Below are positions 29,978 through 37,966 of a stretch of DNA of 38,385 nucleotides, in pieces. The position numbers were made by a program, and so were the translations under genes. Each line of letters starts with the position of its first letter. The first letter of the stretch is position 1. The notes under the pieces are model-generated. The model worked only from the letters and a program-made list of their open reading frames with translations. It was not told the DNA's origin and ran no database searches. The stretch comes from CAYLLN01 sp036496265. Lineage in GTDB: Bacteria > Planctomycetota > Planctomycetia > Pirellulales > Pirellulaceae. The stretch spans positions 1-38,385 of the forward strand of contig DASXLL010000265.1 of the NCBI GenBank assembly GCA_036496265.1, read 5' to 3'.

Positions 29978-30916
29978 TTGCGAATCGTATCGTTGCTCTC
30001 CAGCGCCACCGAAATCCTCTTCGCCATCGGCGCCGCCGCCGACGTGGTCGCCATCAGCCACGAATGCGACTACCCACCCGCCGCCACGCATTTGCCGCGG
30101 GCCACTCGCTCCCTGATCGACTCCTCTCGCCCCAGCCAGGAAATCGACGATCAAGTCAAAGAGCGCCTGGCAGCCGGTGACTCGCTCTATGAAATCGATC
30201 GCGACCTAATCCGCGAGCTCAAACCCGACTTGATCGTGACACAGGCCCAATGCGATGTGTGTGCCGTCCGGTATCAAGACGTAGTCGATTTTGTTGCCGC
30301 CGAACGCGCGCTTGCGGCCACCAAAGTCGTGGCCCTCAATCCGCGATCTCTCATGCAGATATTCGACGACGTTTTACTGGTGGGAGAGGCAGCGGGCCGC
30401 AGGGATGCCGCGGTGCGATTTAAAACTCAGCTTCTGCAGAGGTATGACCAAGTCGTCAAAACAAGTTCCCAAAATGAGTCGCAGCCCAGCGAGCGGCCGC
30501 GCGTTGCCGTTTTGGAATGGACCGAGCCGCTCATGGGTGCCGGAAATTGGACGCCCGAATTGGTCGAAGCCGCTGGCGGCACTTCCTTACTCGGCGTTAG
30601 CGGCCAGCACAGCACCTACATCGCCTGGACCGAAATTGTCGCGGCGCGGCCGGAAGTCCTGATCGTTGCGCCCTGTGGATTCAACCTCGAGCGTTCGTTG
30701 GCGGAGGCTAGACGCTTAATGGAATTGCCCGGCTATCGTGACTTGCCTGCCGTCGCGAATGATCGCGCATTCGTAATCGACGGTAATGCCTACCTCAATC
30801 GCAGCGGCCCGCGAATCGTCGATACTCTGGAAATACTCGCGCATCTCATCCAGCCGGAATTGTTTGCGCCACCCGAGGGAGAGTTATCAGAGGGCCGCGC
30901 ATGGGCACGGCTGTAG
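29978..30916 (+). CDS. BtuF-like ABC substrate-binding protein (PF01497 type), apparently cytoplasmic
   Basis: 312 residues from the TTG at 29978, which gives the familiar start RIVSLLSSATEILFAIG; GGGAAA lies 7 bases upstream. A TTG at 29963 is an alternative. Blocks: DVVAISHECDYPP, ELKPDLIVTQAQCDVCAV, VAVLEWTEPLMGAGNWTPEL, ARPEVLIVAPCGF and an IDTL-like closing helix. The family binds cobalamin or iron-siderophores in the periplasm, but here no signal peptide is present, and no transporter gene is nearby. The Cys residues at QCDVC are notable. Confidence 0.8.
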   Translation: MRIVSLLSSATEILFAIGAAADVVAISHECDYPPAATHLPRATRSLIDSSRPSQEIDDQVKERLAAGDSLYEIDRDLIRELKPDLIVTQAQCDVCAVRYQDVVDFVAAERALAATKVVALNPRSLMQIFDDVLLVGEAAGRRDAAVRFKTQLLQRYDQVVKTSSQNESQPSERPRVAVLEWTEPLMGAGNWTPELVEAAGGTSLLGVSGQHSTYIAWTEIVAARPEVLIVAPCGFNLERSLAEARRLMELPGYRDLPAVANDRAFVIDGNAYLNRSGPRIVDTLEILAHLIQPELFAPPEGELSEGRAWARL

Positions 30917-30917
30917 A

Positions 30918-30974
30918 GTGGGCTGTGCCCACCACGATTAGCGGCGCGGTAACACGTCGGTGGGCACAGCCCAC
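30918..30974. repeat. Perfect 16-bp inverted repeat between convergent genes
   Basis: GTGGGCTGTGCCCACC (30918-30933) pairs with GGTGGGCACAGCCCAC (30959-30974) around a 25-base loop. It lies in the gap between convergent stop codons and may serve as a terminator for both as well as being a dispersed repeat. Confidence 0.8.
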
Positions 30975-30978
30975 CCTA

Positions 30979-32298
30979 CTAAAACAACTCCTTGATCACC
31001 TCACCGCCTTCCACCAACTTAAGCGGCTGATCCTGGTCGGTGAAATATTCGCTGCGTGGGTCCATGCCGAGGACGTGAGAGAACGTGCAGAACAAGTCGG
31101 GCACGCTGATCGGCCGGTCGGTGACTTTAATGCTGTCTTTGTCTGTCGCGCCAATGACCTGGCCCATTTTCACGCCGCCGCCCGACAGGCCAACTTGCCA
31201 ACCCTCGCTGTAATGATTCCGCCCGCCGGCGTCGTCCTCATACTTCGGCGTGCGGCAGAATTCGCCCATCCAAACAACTAAAGTGTTATCGAGGAGGCCG
31301 CGGTCGGCCAAATCGGTGAGCAGCGTCGCATAGCCGCTGTCGGTCTCGCCGGCCAGGATCGGATTTTCCTTGAAGCCGCGCTTGTGCGTGTCCCAACCTT
31401 GATCGTTGAGCGTGCCGCCATTGATCACTTCGATAAAGCTCACGCCCGCTTCAACCAGCCGGCGAGCCAGCAAGCAACCCTGACCAAATGCATTGCGACC
31501 GTAGGCATCCCGCAGCTTCTCCGGCTCGCTGTCAAGATTGAACGCGCCCAATAGCGGGCTCAAGACAAACCGGCTCGTGCGATCATAGATTTCCCGCTGC
31601 TCAATCGCCGCTTTTCGCGACCCACGGGCGGCGAATTGCTCGTCGAACTTCGCGGCCAGTGCCAGCCGCCGCTGCAGCACGTCCGCCGACACCGTGGTAT
31701 GCACGTCCTCCGGCAATTTGCCCGGCTCATCGATCTTGAACGATTCATATCGCGGCCCCAAAACGCCGCTATTCACATCGCGCGTTTTAATCCGCGGCTT
31801 GCCGATCCGCACAAACGCCGGCAGGTCGAAACCCGGATCCCATCGATCGCGAGCCACGACCGAGCCCCACGTCGGATATGCGATCGTTGGCTTGATTGGA
31901 TAGCCGGTACGTACCAGCTTGATCGCCCGAAAATGGTCCTTCTCGTCGCTAACCATCGACCGGATAAGCGCGATCTTGTCGAACACCTTCGCCGTGTGCG
32001 GCCAATGCTCGGCAATGTCGATTCCCGGCACATTAGTGTTAATCGACTTCGACGGACCTTGATATTCCGACCCCGGCTTCGGATTGAACGTGTCGTACTG
32101 GCTCGGCCCCCCATCCATCCACAGCAAGATCATTCGCTTGCCGCTCTTCCGAAGCTCTTTCGTCCGCGCCAGCAGCATGTCGCGCCACGAAAGCGTGATC
32201 GCCCCCGCGCCGGCAGCCACACCGAGCGATTTCAAAAAGCCGCGACGCGAGGCAAGACCTTCGCCCGTGACGGATGCGTGTGCGAATGTGCGGAGCAT
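30979..32298 (-). CDS. DUF1501 Tat-exported protein
   Basis: 439 residues. It carries a Tat signal (SRRGFLK) followed by a hydrophobic stretch (SLGVAAGAGAITL). The sulfatase/phosphatase-like core has ILLWMDGGPSQYDTFNPKP, the STP motif-like DTHKRGF, VVWMGEFCRTPKY and GRNHYSEGW. DUF1501 proteins are encoded next to DUF1549/DUF1553 proteins in planctomycetes; their substrate is unknown. GGAAGG lies upstream of the ATG. Here the partner gene is separated by an inserted PIN-type gene pair. Confidence 0.9.
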   Translation of the reverse strand: MLRTFAHASVTGEGLASRRGFLKSLGVAAGAGAITLSWRDMLLARTKELRKSGKRMILLWMDGGPSQYDTFNPKPGSEYQGPSKSINTNVPGIDIAEHWPHTAKVFDKIALIRSMVSDEKDHFRAIKLVRTGYPIKPTIAYPTWGSVVARDRWDPGFDLPAFVRIGKPRIKTRDVNSGVLGPRYESFKIDEPGKLPEDVHTTVSADVLQRRLALAAKFDEQFAARGSRKAAIEQREIYDRTSRFVLSPLLGAFNLDSEPEKLRDAYGRNAFGQGCLLARRLVEAGVSFIEVINGGTLNDQGWDTHKRGFKENPILAGETDSGYATLLTDLADRGLLDNTLVVWMGEFCRTPKYEDDAGGRNHYSEGWQVGLSGGGVKMGQVIGATDKDSIKVTDRPISVPDLFCTFSHVLGMDPRSEYFTDQDQPLKLVEGGEVIKELF

Positions 32299-32315
32299 AT
32301 CATTCCTTCCGTTGA

Positions 32316-32525
32316 TTATGATCTGGTAGGGATTGCCGCCCCGTAAACAGACCGCGCGAGTTCTCCACCAGTCAGTCGCTTCGGCGGCAATCGAACCGAC
32401 TTTCGCCCACCTTCCGCCTGCCGCTTGCGCAAATCGGCGAACATCGCATCAATATCGCCGTGGAAACGTTCGGAAAACGCTTCGCGGGTCGCGCGGATTT
32501 CAACAAGAACTGGATCGAGTTTCAT
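32316..32525 (-). CDS. Small partner of the PIN-domain protein (candidate antitoxin)
   Basis: 69 residues. MKLDPVLVEIRATREAFSER, then DIDAMFADLRKRQAEGGRKS and a basic tail. Its ATG overlaps the stop of the PIN gene (ATGA), so the two are co-translated. Short helical proteins of this type accompany VapC-like toxins, usually upstream; here it is downstream. The antitoxin role is inferred from arrangement. Confidence 0.65.
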   Translation of the reverse strand: MKLDPVLVEIRATREAFSERFHGDIDAMFADLRKRQAEGGRKSVRLPPKRLTGGELARSVYGAAIPTRS

Positions 32526-32998
32526 GGGAGCACCGCCTTCAATTCTTCGGAAGTGCAAATGACCGGCATTTTGTACTCGAATGTTCTACAGGCCTGTTCA
32601 ATTTTCGGGCGCAGTGCTGCATTAGCAACGTGCGTGCAATTCCAGGTTAGCAAATAATCGATGCCGTTTACCACTGCCATCGCGATATGAATAGCGTCGG
32701 ATTCCGCACGCGATGGCAAGGACAACTCGCGAACCAGCAATTTCGAAAGCGCGCTGGCGTCGTCTCCAAATTCTAGCAGCGTGATTCCTTTGAGGACCTC
32801 CAGCCGAAGTGCCGCTGCGGAAGCGTCCCCGGCGCCGGCTTCGTCGATGACCAATTGGGAAATGAATAAATCGAACTCGAAGCGTCTCGTGTCCCACCAC
32901 TCACGCGTTATTTGTTGTCGAGCCGCCATGACGAGATCAGGACTGCGCCACGCGGTCAGGTGGCTCGGAATGGTCGTTTCGAGATACACGGAGGCCAT
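32522..32998 (-). CDS. VapC-like PIN-domain protein
   Basis: 158 residues from MASVYLETTIPSHLTAWRSP. PIN blocks: VYLETTIPS with Glu7 in place of the usual first Asp, ISQLVIDEAGAGD, ESDAIHIAMAVVNGIDYLLT and WNCTHVANA. PIN proteins are Mg2+-dependent RNases, often toxins in type II toxin-antitoxin pairs. The frame continues upstream to a TTG at 33025, but the ATG at 32998 is the better start. The pair sits between two genes that are normally neighbours, suggesting insertion. Confidence 0.8.
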   Translation of the reverse strand: MASVYLETTIPSHLTAWRSPDLVMAARQQITREWWDTRRFEFDLFISQLVIDEAGAGDASAAALRLEVLKGITLLEFGDDASALSKLLVRELSLPSRAESDAIHIAMAVVNGIDYLLTWNCTHVANAALRPKIEQACRTFEYKMPVICTSEELKAVLP

Positions 32999-33044
32999 TG
33001 AATAGGCTTTACTGCTAACCGGCAATTCCAGCGTCTCAATGCAG

Positions 33045-35210
33045 TTACCGCCGCGACAAAAACTCAGCCGAATTGATCAATCCCCACAGCACGTCCTCAA
33101 ACGCCGCGTTGCGATTGCCTAGGAATTTGAGGTGGTCCTGGGCGAGGGCAATTTCTTGCGTCGTGGGTTTACGAGCGAGAACTTTGCCGTAGAGCTTGGT
33201 AATCGCCGCTTCGTCGTCTTTCTCTTCCACGAGCAGTTTCGCGAGCACTGTGCCGCTGGCCGGGTCGGCGTTGACTTGGGCCTGAACCTGCTTGTTATTC
33301 ATCAGCAGCATCGCTTGCTGCATCGTACGAGCGACATTGGCTTGCTCCGCTGAGGGGTCGAAGCCAAAGGCCTCGTTGACGAGGTCGCGGGTGCTCTTGG
33401 GCGGCGGCGGGAAACGGAATTCGCCGGAGGTGGGGGCTTGAGGCGGCGTGACGTTCGGAATTTCGATCGCGGCTTCGAGCGAATCAAAGACCTCGTCGCC
33501 GCGCAAGCGCCCGGCGGGAATTGCCGCGAAGGGCTTGGTCGTGCTTTTCTCCACGTCGTGAATCTCGCGCTGATAACTCTTGCTGAGCGCGACAACGCGG
33601 AACACATCCTTCACATCGAACTCATTGGCGATGAAGTGATCCGCCAAGGCGATGTGAATCTCCGGCAAAACGCGGTCGCCCAGTTCGCCAATCTCATCCA
33701 CCGGCTCGCAGAAGCCGCGGCCCATCATGCGAGCCCAAACACGATTGACAAACGCCTTAGCGAACCAGGGATTTTCCGGCCCGACGATCCACTCGGCCAA
33801 CTCGGTGCGGCGAGCGACGTCGCTAATGCCGAGGTCCACCGCCTTTTCGGAAAACGCAATGGGCTTCATCTCGTCTTTGCGGCCTTCCATCTTGTGCTCG
33901 CCGCTGGGTTTGCTGGAAACGATGATCTGGCTCGAGTCGTTCCAGGGCAGCTTCGTGCCGACCCGCACAAAAAACGCCGCCACATGATGAAACGTCTCCT
34001 GCGGCATCTCCACGAACTTGTGATCGTGGCACTCGGCACATTGAATCTGCGTCGAAAGGAAAACCCGCGTCGTCTCAGAAGCCAGCCGCGATTTGTCGCC
34101 CTGATGAAAGCCGATGTACGTTGCCGCCGGATTATCAGCAATCTTGCCGATCGCCGTTACGACATTGTACGTCGTCTCATCCCAGCCCTTGTTTTGATTG
34201 AACTGCTCGGCCAGCCACGTTTTGAACGGCGAGTAGTTCAAAAACGTCAGCTCCGGCCCCGGCGTGCGATAGCTGATTACATCGCTCCAGTAATTGGCCC
34301 AATTCTCGCCAAACTCTTTTTCGTTGAGCAGCTTCTCAACCGCCTTCGTCCGTTTGTCGGCAGCGGCATCTGCCAAAAACGAGCTCATCTCCTCCATCGT
34401 CGGCTGCCGGCCAATCAGATCGAGGCTCAAGCGACGGAAAAATGCTTCGTCATCAACAATCCTGGCGGCGACCATGCCACCGACGTGTTTCTCCATCAGT
34501 TCATCAAGCTGCTGACTCGTCAGGCCCATGTGCGGCTTGGCCGGTTTCTCGCGGACAAACGCCGGCGCGTTTTCTTGCGGCGGCGGCTCGGGCTTCTTTT
34601 TCTCGTCCGCCTTCACAATCGGCTTGTTTGGATCAGGCTTGACATTGAGCGCGGCCAGCAGCTTGGGCGAATTCTTCTCAAACTCATCCTTGAACGATAC
34701 AAACTCCTCCGGCGTCAAAATCTGAATTGCATCCGCGACAACCACGCCCTTCTTATTCCCCTCCGCCGAGACGCCAATCTTCACCAGGCCCGCTTCGAAC
34801 GAAAACTCACCCAACGGCTGAAAGCAGAACGGCCCCTTCGGCCGCTCCTGCTGATTGACAGTGATCGTCTGCACTCCGTTCGCCGTCGGAATCTCATAGA
34901 CGGCAGTTTCCGTGCGGTTGCTGCCCGGCGTATAGGACGCGAGCACTTGATATGTCCCCGCGTCTTTGATCTCGACCGGAAACTCAACCCCCTGCCCTGC
35001 CCCGCCCGCGCTATAGATATAGTTGTCGCCCACGAACGGCCGCGTATGCCGCGACGGTGACCAGGTGCCGATCTGCTTGGCCGCCGCATCATCGACGACA
35101 ATGCCCGGCAATCGCGATGGTTCGATGCCGGTGTCTTGGGCGGACACCGAAATGACAATTACGCCTACAAAGAGAAACGCAAAGCCGACCGAACGAGGGA
35201 CGGTTGTCAT
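33045..35210 (-). CDS. DUF1549/DUF1553 protein with golvesin-like N-terminal domain
   Basis: 721 residues. Signal peptide (VGFAFLFVGVIVISVSA), then a golvesin-type beta domain of about 130 residues (YIYSAGGAGQGVEFPVEIKD, YEIPTANGVQTITVNQQ, VVVADAIQIL), a Pro/Lys-rich linker (KKKPEPPPQENAP), DUF1549 (DDEAFFRRLSLDLIGRQPT) with a haem-type CAECHDH motif, and DUF1553 (WIVGPENPWFAKAFVNRVWA, LSKSYQREI, LINSAEFLSRR). It is probably periplasmic or surface-attached. Its role in planctomycetes is unknown, though a co-working with DUF1501 proteins is assumed from adjacency. Confidence 0.9.
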   Translation of the reverse strand: MTTVPRSVGFAFLFVGVIVISVSAQDTGIEPSRLPGIVVDDAAAKQIGTWSPSRHTRPFVGDNYIYSAGGAGQGVEFPVEIKDAGTYQVLASYTPGSNRTETAVYEIPTANGVQTITVNQQERPKGPFCFQPLGEFSFEAGLVKIGVSAEGNKKGVVVADAIQILTPEEFVSFKDEFEKNSPKLLAALNVKPDPNKPIVKADEKKKPEPPPQENAPAFVREKPAKPHMGLTSQQLDELMEKHVGGMVAARIVDDEAFFRRLSLDLIGRQPTMEEMSSFLADAAADKRTKAVEKLLNEKEFGENWANYWSDVISYRTPGPELTFLNYSPFKTWLAEQFNQNKGWDETTYNVVTAIGKIADNPAATYIGFHQGDKSRLASETTRVFLSTQIQCAECHDHKFVEMPQETFHHVAAFFVRVGTKLPWNDSSQIIVSSKPSGEHKMEGRKDEMKPIAFSEKAVDLGISDVARRTELAEWIVGPENPWFAKAFVNRVWARMMGRGFCEPVDEIGELGDRVLPEIHIALADHFIANEFDVKDVFRVVALSKSYQREIHDVEKSTTKPFAAIPAGRLRGDEVFDSLEAAIEIPNVTPPQAPTSGEFRFPPPPKSTRDLVNEAFGFDPSAEQANVARTMQQAMLLMNNKQVQAQVNADPASGTVLAKLLVEEKDDEAAITKLYGKVLARKPTTQEIALAQDHLKFLGNRNAAFEDVLWGLINSAEFLSRR

Positions 35211-35338
35211 AGCTTCCGCCAGGGAGGGATAAAGACGCGGAAAAGTGTGGGCAGGATTGAGTTTAGTGGCAATTCAAACGGCTGTCAAAGATGATTTGGC
35301 AATGCGAATGCGGCCCCCAGCCGATTACAATCACCCGC

Positions 35339-35905
35339 ATGGACCAAACGCTCCAATTGCGGCCCTCGATTTGGCGATTTTCACTACGCGAGCTGTTGCT
35401 CGTAACCCTGGCGGTAGCCGCATTTTTAGGTTGGGGAAGCTTGCTCTATCAGCAATATCATGCCTTTGTGCCAACCAGTTTTTTCGTTGACAACTCGGAT
35501 TGGTCGGACGACATAGTTGCGATCCTGAACGCGCTTGGCTTGCCGGAGGCACGGATTAACGCGAAGGCAGAATCGTATGGCAATGGTCCTTCGGCGGCTC
35601 ACCGGACCATTGAGCAAAAGCTCCCGCTGACAAAAGCAAACTGCGCTGCCTTTCTGGATGAGTTCCAACAGCGAGTTCTCGAAAAGCTGAGCGCCGACAA
35701 TTGCAGGGTAAGGCAAACGGTCGGTGGCGGAGGCTCGAGCGATGTCAGGACCGTGGGCTATTTGCGCGGACCCGTGGCCGGCGCAATCCATATTTTTCTG
35801 AGTGCAGCCGGCGATGACCAAGCGCGGCTAGTTATTGCGATGCACGAAGAGCGCCGCCCTTGGCTCGGCGAGATAAACATCGGCGTGGTCATGGTCGGCG
35901 AGTAA
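35339..35905 (+). CDS. Small membrane-anchored protein, first of a tandem pair
   Basis: 188 residues. MDQTLQLRPSIWRFSLRELL, then LVTLAVAAFLGWGSLLYQQY, a single N-terminal membrane anchor. The soluble part has helical and beta segments (IEQKLPLTKANCAAFLDEFQ, AGAIHIFLSAAGDDQARLVI). The N-terminus is shared with the next gene, 5 bases downstream. Function unknown. The family is a planctomycete-type one, as with the gene at 10464-10847. Confidence 0.65.
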   Translation: MDQTLQLRPSIWRFSLRELLLVTLAVAAFLGWGSLLYQQYHAFVPTSFFVDNSDWSDDIVAILNALGLPEARINAKAESYGNGPSAAHRTIEQKLPLTKANCAAFLDEFQQRVLEKLSADNCRVRQTVGGGGSSDVRTVGYLRGPVAGAIHIFLSAAGDDQARLVIAMHEERRPWLGEINIGVVMVGE

Positions 35906-35910
35906 ATACG

Positions 35911-36435
35911 ATGAAACAAGGCGCGTACCGATCACTTTGGCGATTCTCGCTGCGCGAGCTATTGCTCCTCATGCTGGTCGCGGCGGCCATCTTGGGGTGG
36001 GGACGAGCCATCTATCAAAAGTACAGCCGATTTTCGGCGACACCGTTTTCCGACTACTTCGTCCGCCAAATGCTTGGTGATCTCCGCGAGGTCTGCAAAG
36101 TGATTGCTGGAGCCGACGTAACATTGCAGGACACCCGCACCCAGGGCAGCAGCGGTGAAAATGGGATTCATCGGCGAATATCGGCTGAATTGCCGCTTGC
36201 GCCGGAACAGGAAGATGCCTTTTGGGACGAGGTGATTGACCGCATTCATCAGCGAATCGAGGAAAATGGAGGCACGGTCGGCAATAGTTCCATACTCGGC
36301 GATCCAACCGTGACTCACATGCCGATTCAGTACCATTACGGCATCACGACCGGCGTCGTCGTCTTGCAACTATTCAGAAAATCTGAGCAAACAGTGCATT
36401 TCTCGGCTTTCCTTGACGAGCAAAAATCAAGGTGA
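35911..36435 (+). CDS. Small membrane-anchored protein, second of a tandem pair
   Basis: 174 residues. MKQGAYRSLWRFSLRELLLL, MLVAAAILGWGRAIYQKYSR: the anchor resembles that of the preceding gene (WRFSLRELLL and LGWG are identical). The soluble part aligns loosely: ISAELPLAPEQEDAFWDEVI against IEQKLPLTKANCAAFLDEFQ. The genes are 5 bases apart and arose by tandem duplication. Function unknown. Confidence 0.65.
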   Translation: MKQGAYRSLWRFSLRELLLLMLVAAAILGWGRAIYQKYSRFSATPFSDYFVRQMLGDLREVCKVIAGADVTLQDTRTQGSSGENGIHRRISAELPLAPEQEDAFWDEVIDRIHQRIEENGGTVGNSSILGDPTVTHMPIQYHYGITTGVVVLQLFRKSEQTVHFSAFLDEQKSR

Positions 36436-36530
36436 ACCTCTGCTCAACAACAACAGTCTAGAGCCACGGGCGGCGGGAAAAACCGATCCCCATTTGCCCC
36501 GCTACACGCTAGAATTCAGGAGATCACCGC

Positions 36531-37460
36531 ATGACCCTCCAGGCGACCGCCATGACCGCACTAGCTTCCAGCCCTCAACCCGCCCCCCTGCCCTCCCGCC
36601 CAACCTCGCTGAAGATCTACATCTCCGGCAAGTACTTCGCCAAAGAAGACGCCAAAGTCAGCGTGTATGACCACGGTTTTCTCTACGGCGACGGCGTTTT
36701 CGAAGGCATGCGGAGTTACGGCGGCAAAGTCTTCCGCCTCAAGCAGCATCTCGATCGCCTCTGGGCATCGGCGAAGGCCATCTGGCTCAAGATTCCCGGA
36801 AGTCCGGAGGAAATGACCAAAGCGGTGAACGAAACGCTCGCCACCAACGGCATCAAAGACGGCTACATCCGCCTCGTCGTGACGCGCGGGGCCGGTGCCC
36901 TTGGCCTGGATCCGAACAAATGCAGCGACCCACAAATCATCATCATCGCCGACCACATTCAGCTTTACCCGAAGGAGATGTACGAGAAAGGCCTTGAGAT
37001 CGTCACCGCCAGCACGATCCGCAACCACTCGGCCGCCCTTAGCCCGCGGATCAAATCGCTGAACTACCTCAACAACATCATGGCCAAGATCGAGGGCCTG
37101 CAAGCCGGCTGCGTCGAGGCCCTGATGCTCAACGCCAAAGGCGAAGTCGCCGAATGCACTGGCGACAATATCTTCATCGTCCGCAACGGCGTGCTCATGA
37201 CCCCGCCGATCGACGCCGGCATCCTCGAAGGCATCACCCGCGACGCCGTCATCGAGTTGGCTCAGGAAATGAGAATTCCCGTCCAGCAAATCCCCTTCGT
37301 CCGCCACGACATCTTCATCGCGGACGAATGCTTCCTCACCGGCAGCGCCGCCGAAGTCATTCCCGTCGTCAAGCTCGACAGCCGTGTGATCGGCGACGGC
37401 AAGCCGGGCGCAATCACCAAAAAGCTCATCGAGCGTTTCGTCCAGCTCACACGGCAATAA
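36531..37460 (+). CDS. ilvE: Branched-chain amino acid aminotransferase
   Basis: 309 residues, with AGGAG 9 bases upstream. Class IV PLP aminotransferase: VSVYDHGFLYGDGVFEGMRS, VFRLKQHLDRLWASA, YIRLVVTRGAGALGL, the PLP lysine Lys175 in PRIKSLNYLNNIMAKIE, EVAECTGDNIFIVRNG and ECFLTGSAAEVIPVV. It transfers amino groups between glutamate and branched-chain 2-oxo acids, the last step in Leu, Ile and Val synthesis. The N-terminal 25 residues are Pro/Ser-rich and beyond the family core, so a start at 36552 is possible. It could instead be a D-amino acid aminotransferase relative, but the motifs favour IlvE. Confidence 0.88.
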   Translation: MTLQATAMTALASSPQPAPLPSRPTSLKIYISGKYFAKEDAKVSVYDHGFLYGDGVFEGMRSYGGKVFRLKQHLDRLWASAKAIWLKIPGSPEEMTKAVNETLATNGIKDGYIRLVVTRGAGALGLDPNKCSDPQIIIIADHIQLYPKEMYEKGLEIVTASTIRNHSAALSPRIKSLNYLNNIMAKIEGLQAGCVEALMLNAKGEVAECTGDNIFIVRNGVLMTPPIDAGILEGITRDAVIELAQEMRIPVQQIPFVRHDIFIADECFLTGSAAEVIPVVKLDSRVIGDGKPGAITKKLIERFVQLTRQ

Positions 37461-37471
37461 AGCCTGGTGGC

Positions 37472-37837
37472 TTACCTCAACAGCGCCTGCATTTGAGATT
37501 CTTCGATCCCCGCTTCGCGCAGCGCCTGGATCACCAATTCCCTCGTAATCGGCACGCCCAGCTTCACCTCCAGTACAGCCACAAAACGGTCGAGCCGATC
37601 CGTCGATTTTGCCATGAAATGCGGTTGAGGCGGCGCTTGCGGCGCGGCCGCCGGCGGCTCCGGTTGATTTGTCCGGCCACGTTGAATCGCCTCATAAACC
37701 TCTTGGCGGTGTACCGAGACGTCCGGCGGATGCTGGATGCCCAGCCGGACCTTGTCGCCGCGAATCTCGACGACCGTAACGATGATGTGGCCATCAATGA
37801 CCAGCGATTCATCCCTTTGCCGAGAAATTACAATCAT
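37472..37837 (-). CDS. csrA: CsrA translational regulator with C-terminal extension
   Basis: 121 residues, roughly twice the usual 60-70. The CsrA core is intact at residues 1-54: MIVISRQRDESLVIDGHIIV, VVEIRGDKVRLGIQHPPDVS and VHRQEVYEAI, with the RNA-binding residues (Ile4, Arg6, Arg44). The extension has a Pro/Gln/Ala linker (57-73) and a helical part (RLDRFVAVLEVKLGVPITRE, LVIQALREAGIEESQMQALL). AAGGA lies upstream of the start at normal spacing. CsrA binds GGA motifs in mRNA leaders to alter translation or stability. The extension may add a partner-binding domain. A flagellar neighbour is absent. Confidence 0.88.
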   Translation of the reverse strand: MIVISRQRDESLVIDGHIIVTVVEIRGDKVRLGIQHPPDVSVHRQEVYEAIQRGRTNQPEPPAAAPQAPPQPHFMAKSTDRLDRFVAVLEVKLGVPITRELVIQALREAGIEESQMQALLR

Positions 37838-37966
37838 GCGCTTTTTCCTTGGACGAGGTACGCACCGGCAAACCGCCAACATACAGCATTCCAATCTGAA
37901 ACCAACCACGGACGATATTTCCTAGGGCATTTCCATCGTCGCAAGCCTGTCGCTTATTATAGAGCT

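Noticed and set aside
33438..35060. A 540-codon plus-strand open frame opposite the DUF1549/1553 gene
   Set aside because: The translation is Arg/Leu-rich without domain patterns and is the antisense of a well-supported gene in a high-GC genome.
36561..37457. A 298-codon minus-strand open frame opposite ilvE
   Set aside because: Shadow of a conserved gene; composition is typical of antisense reading.
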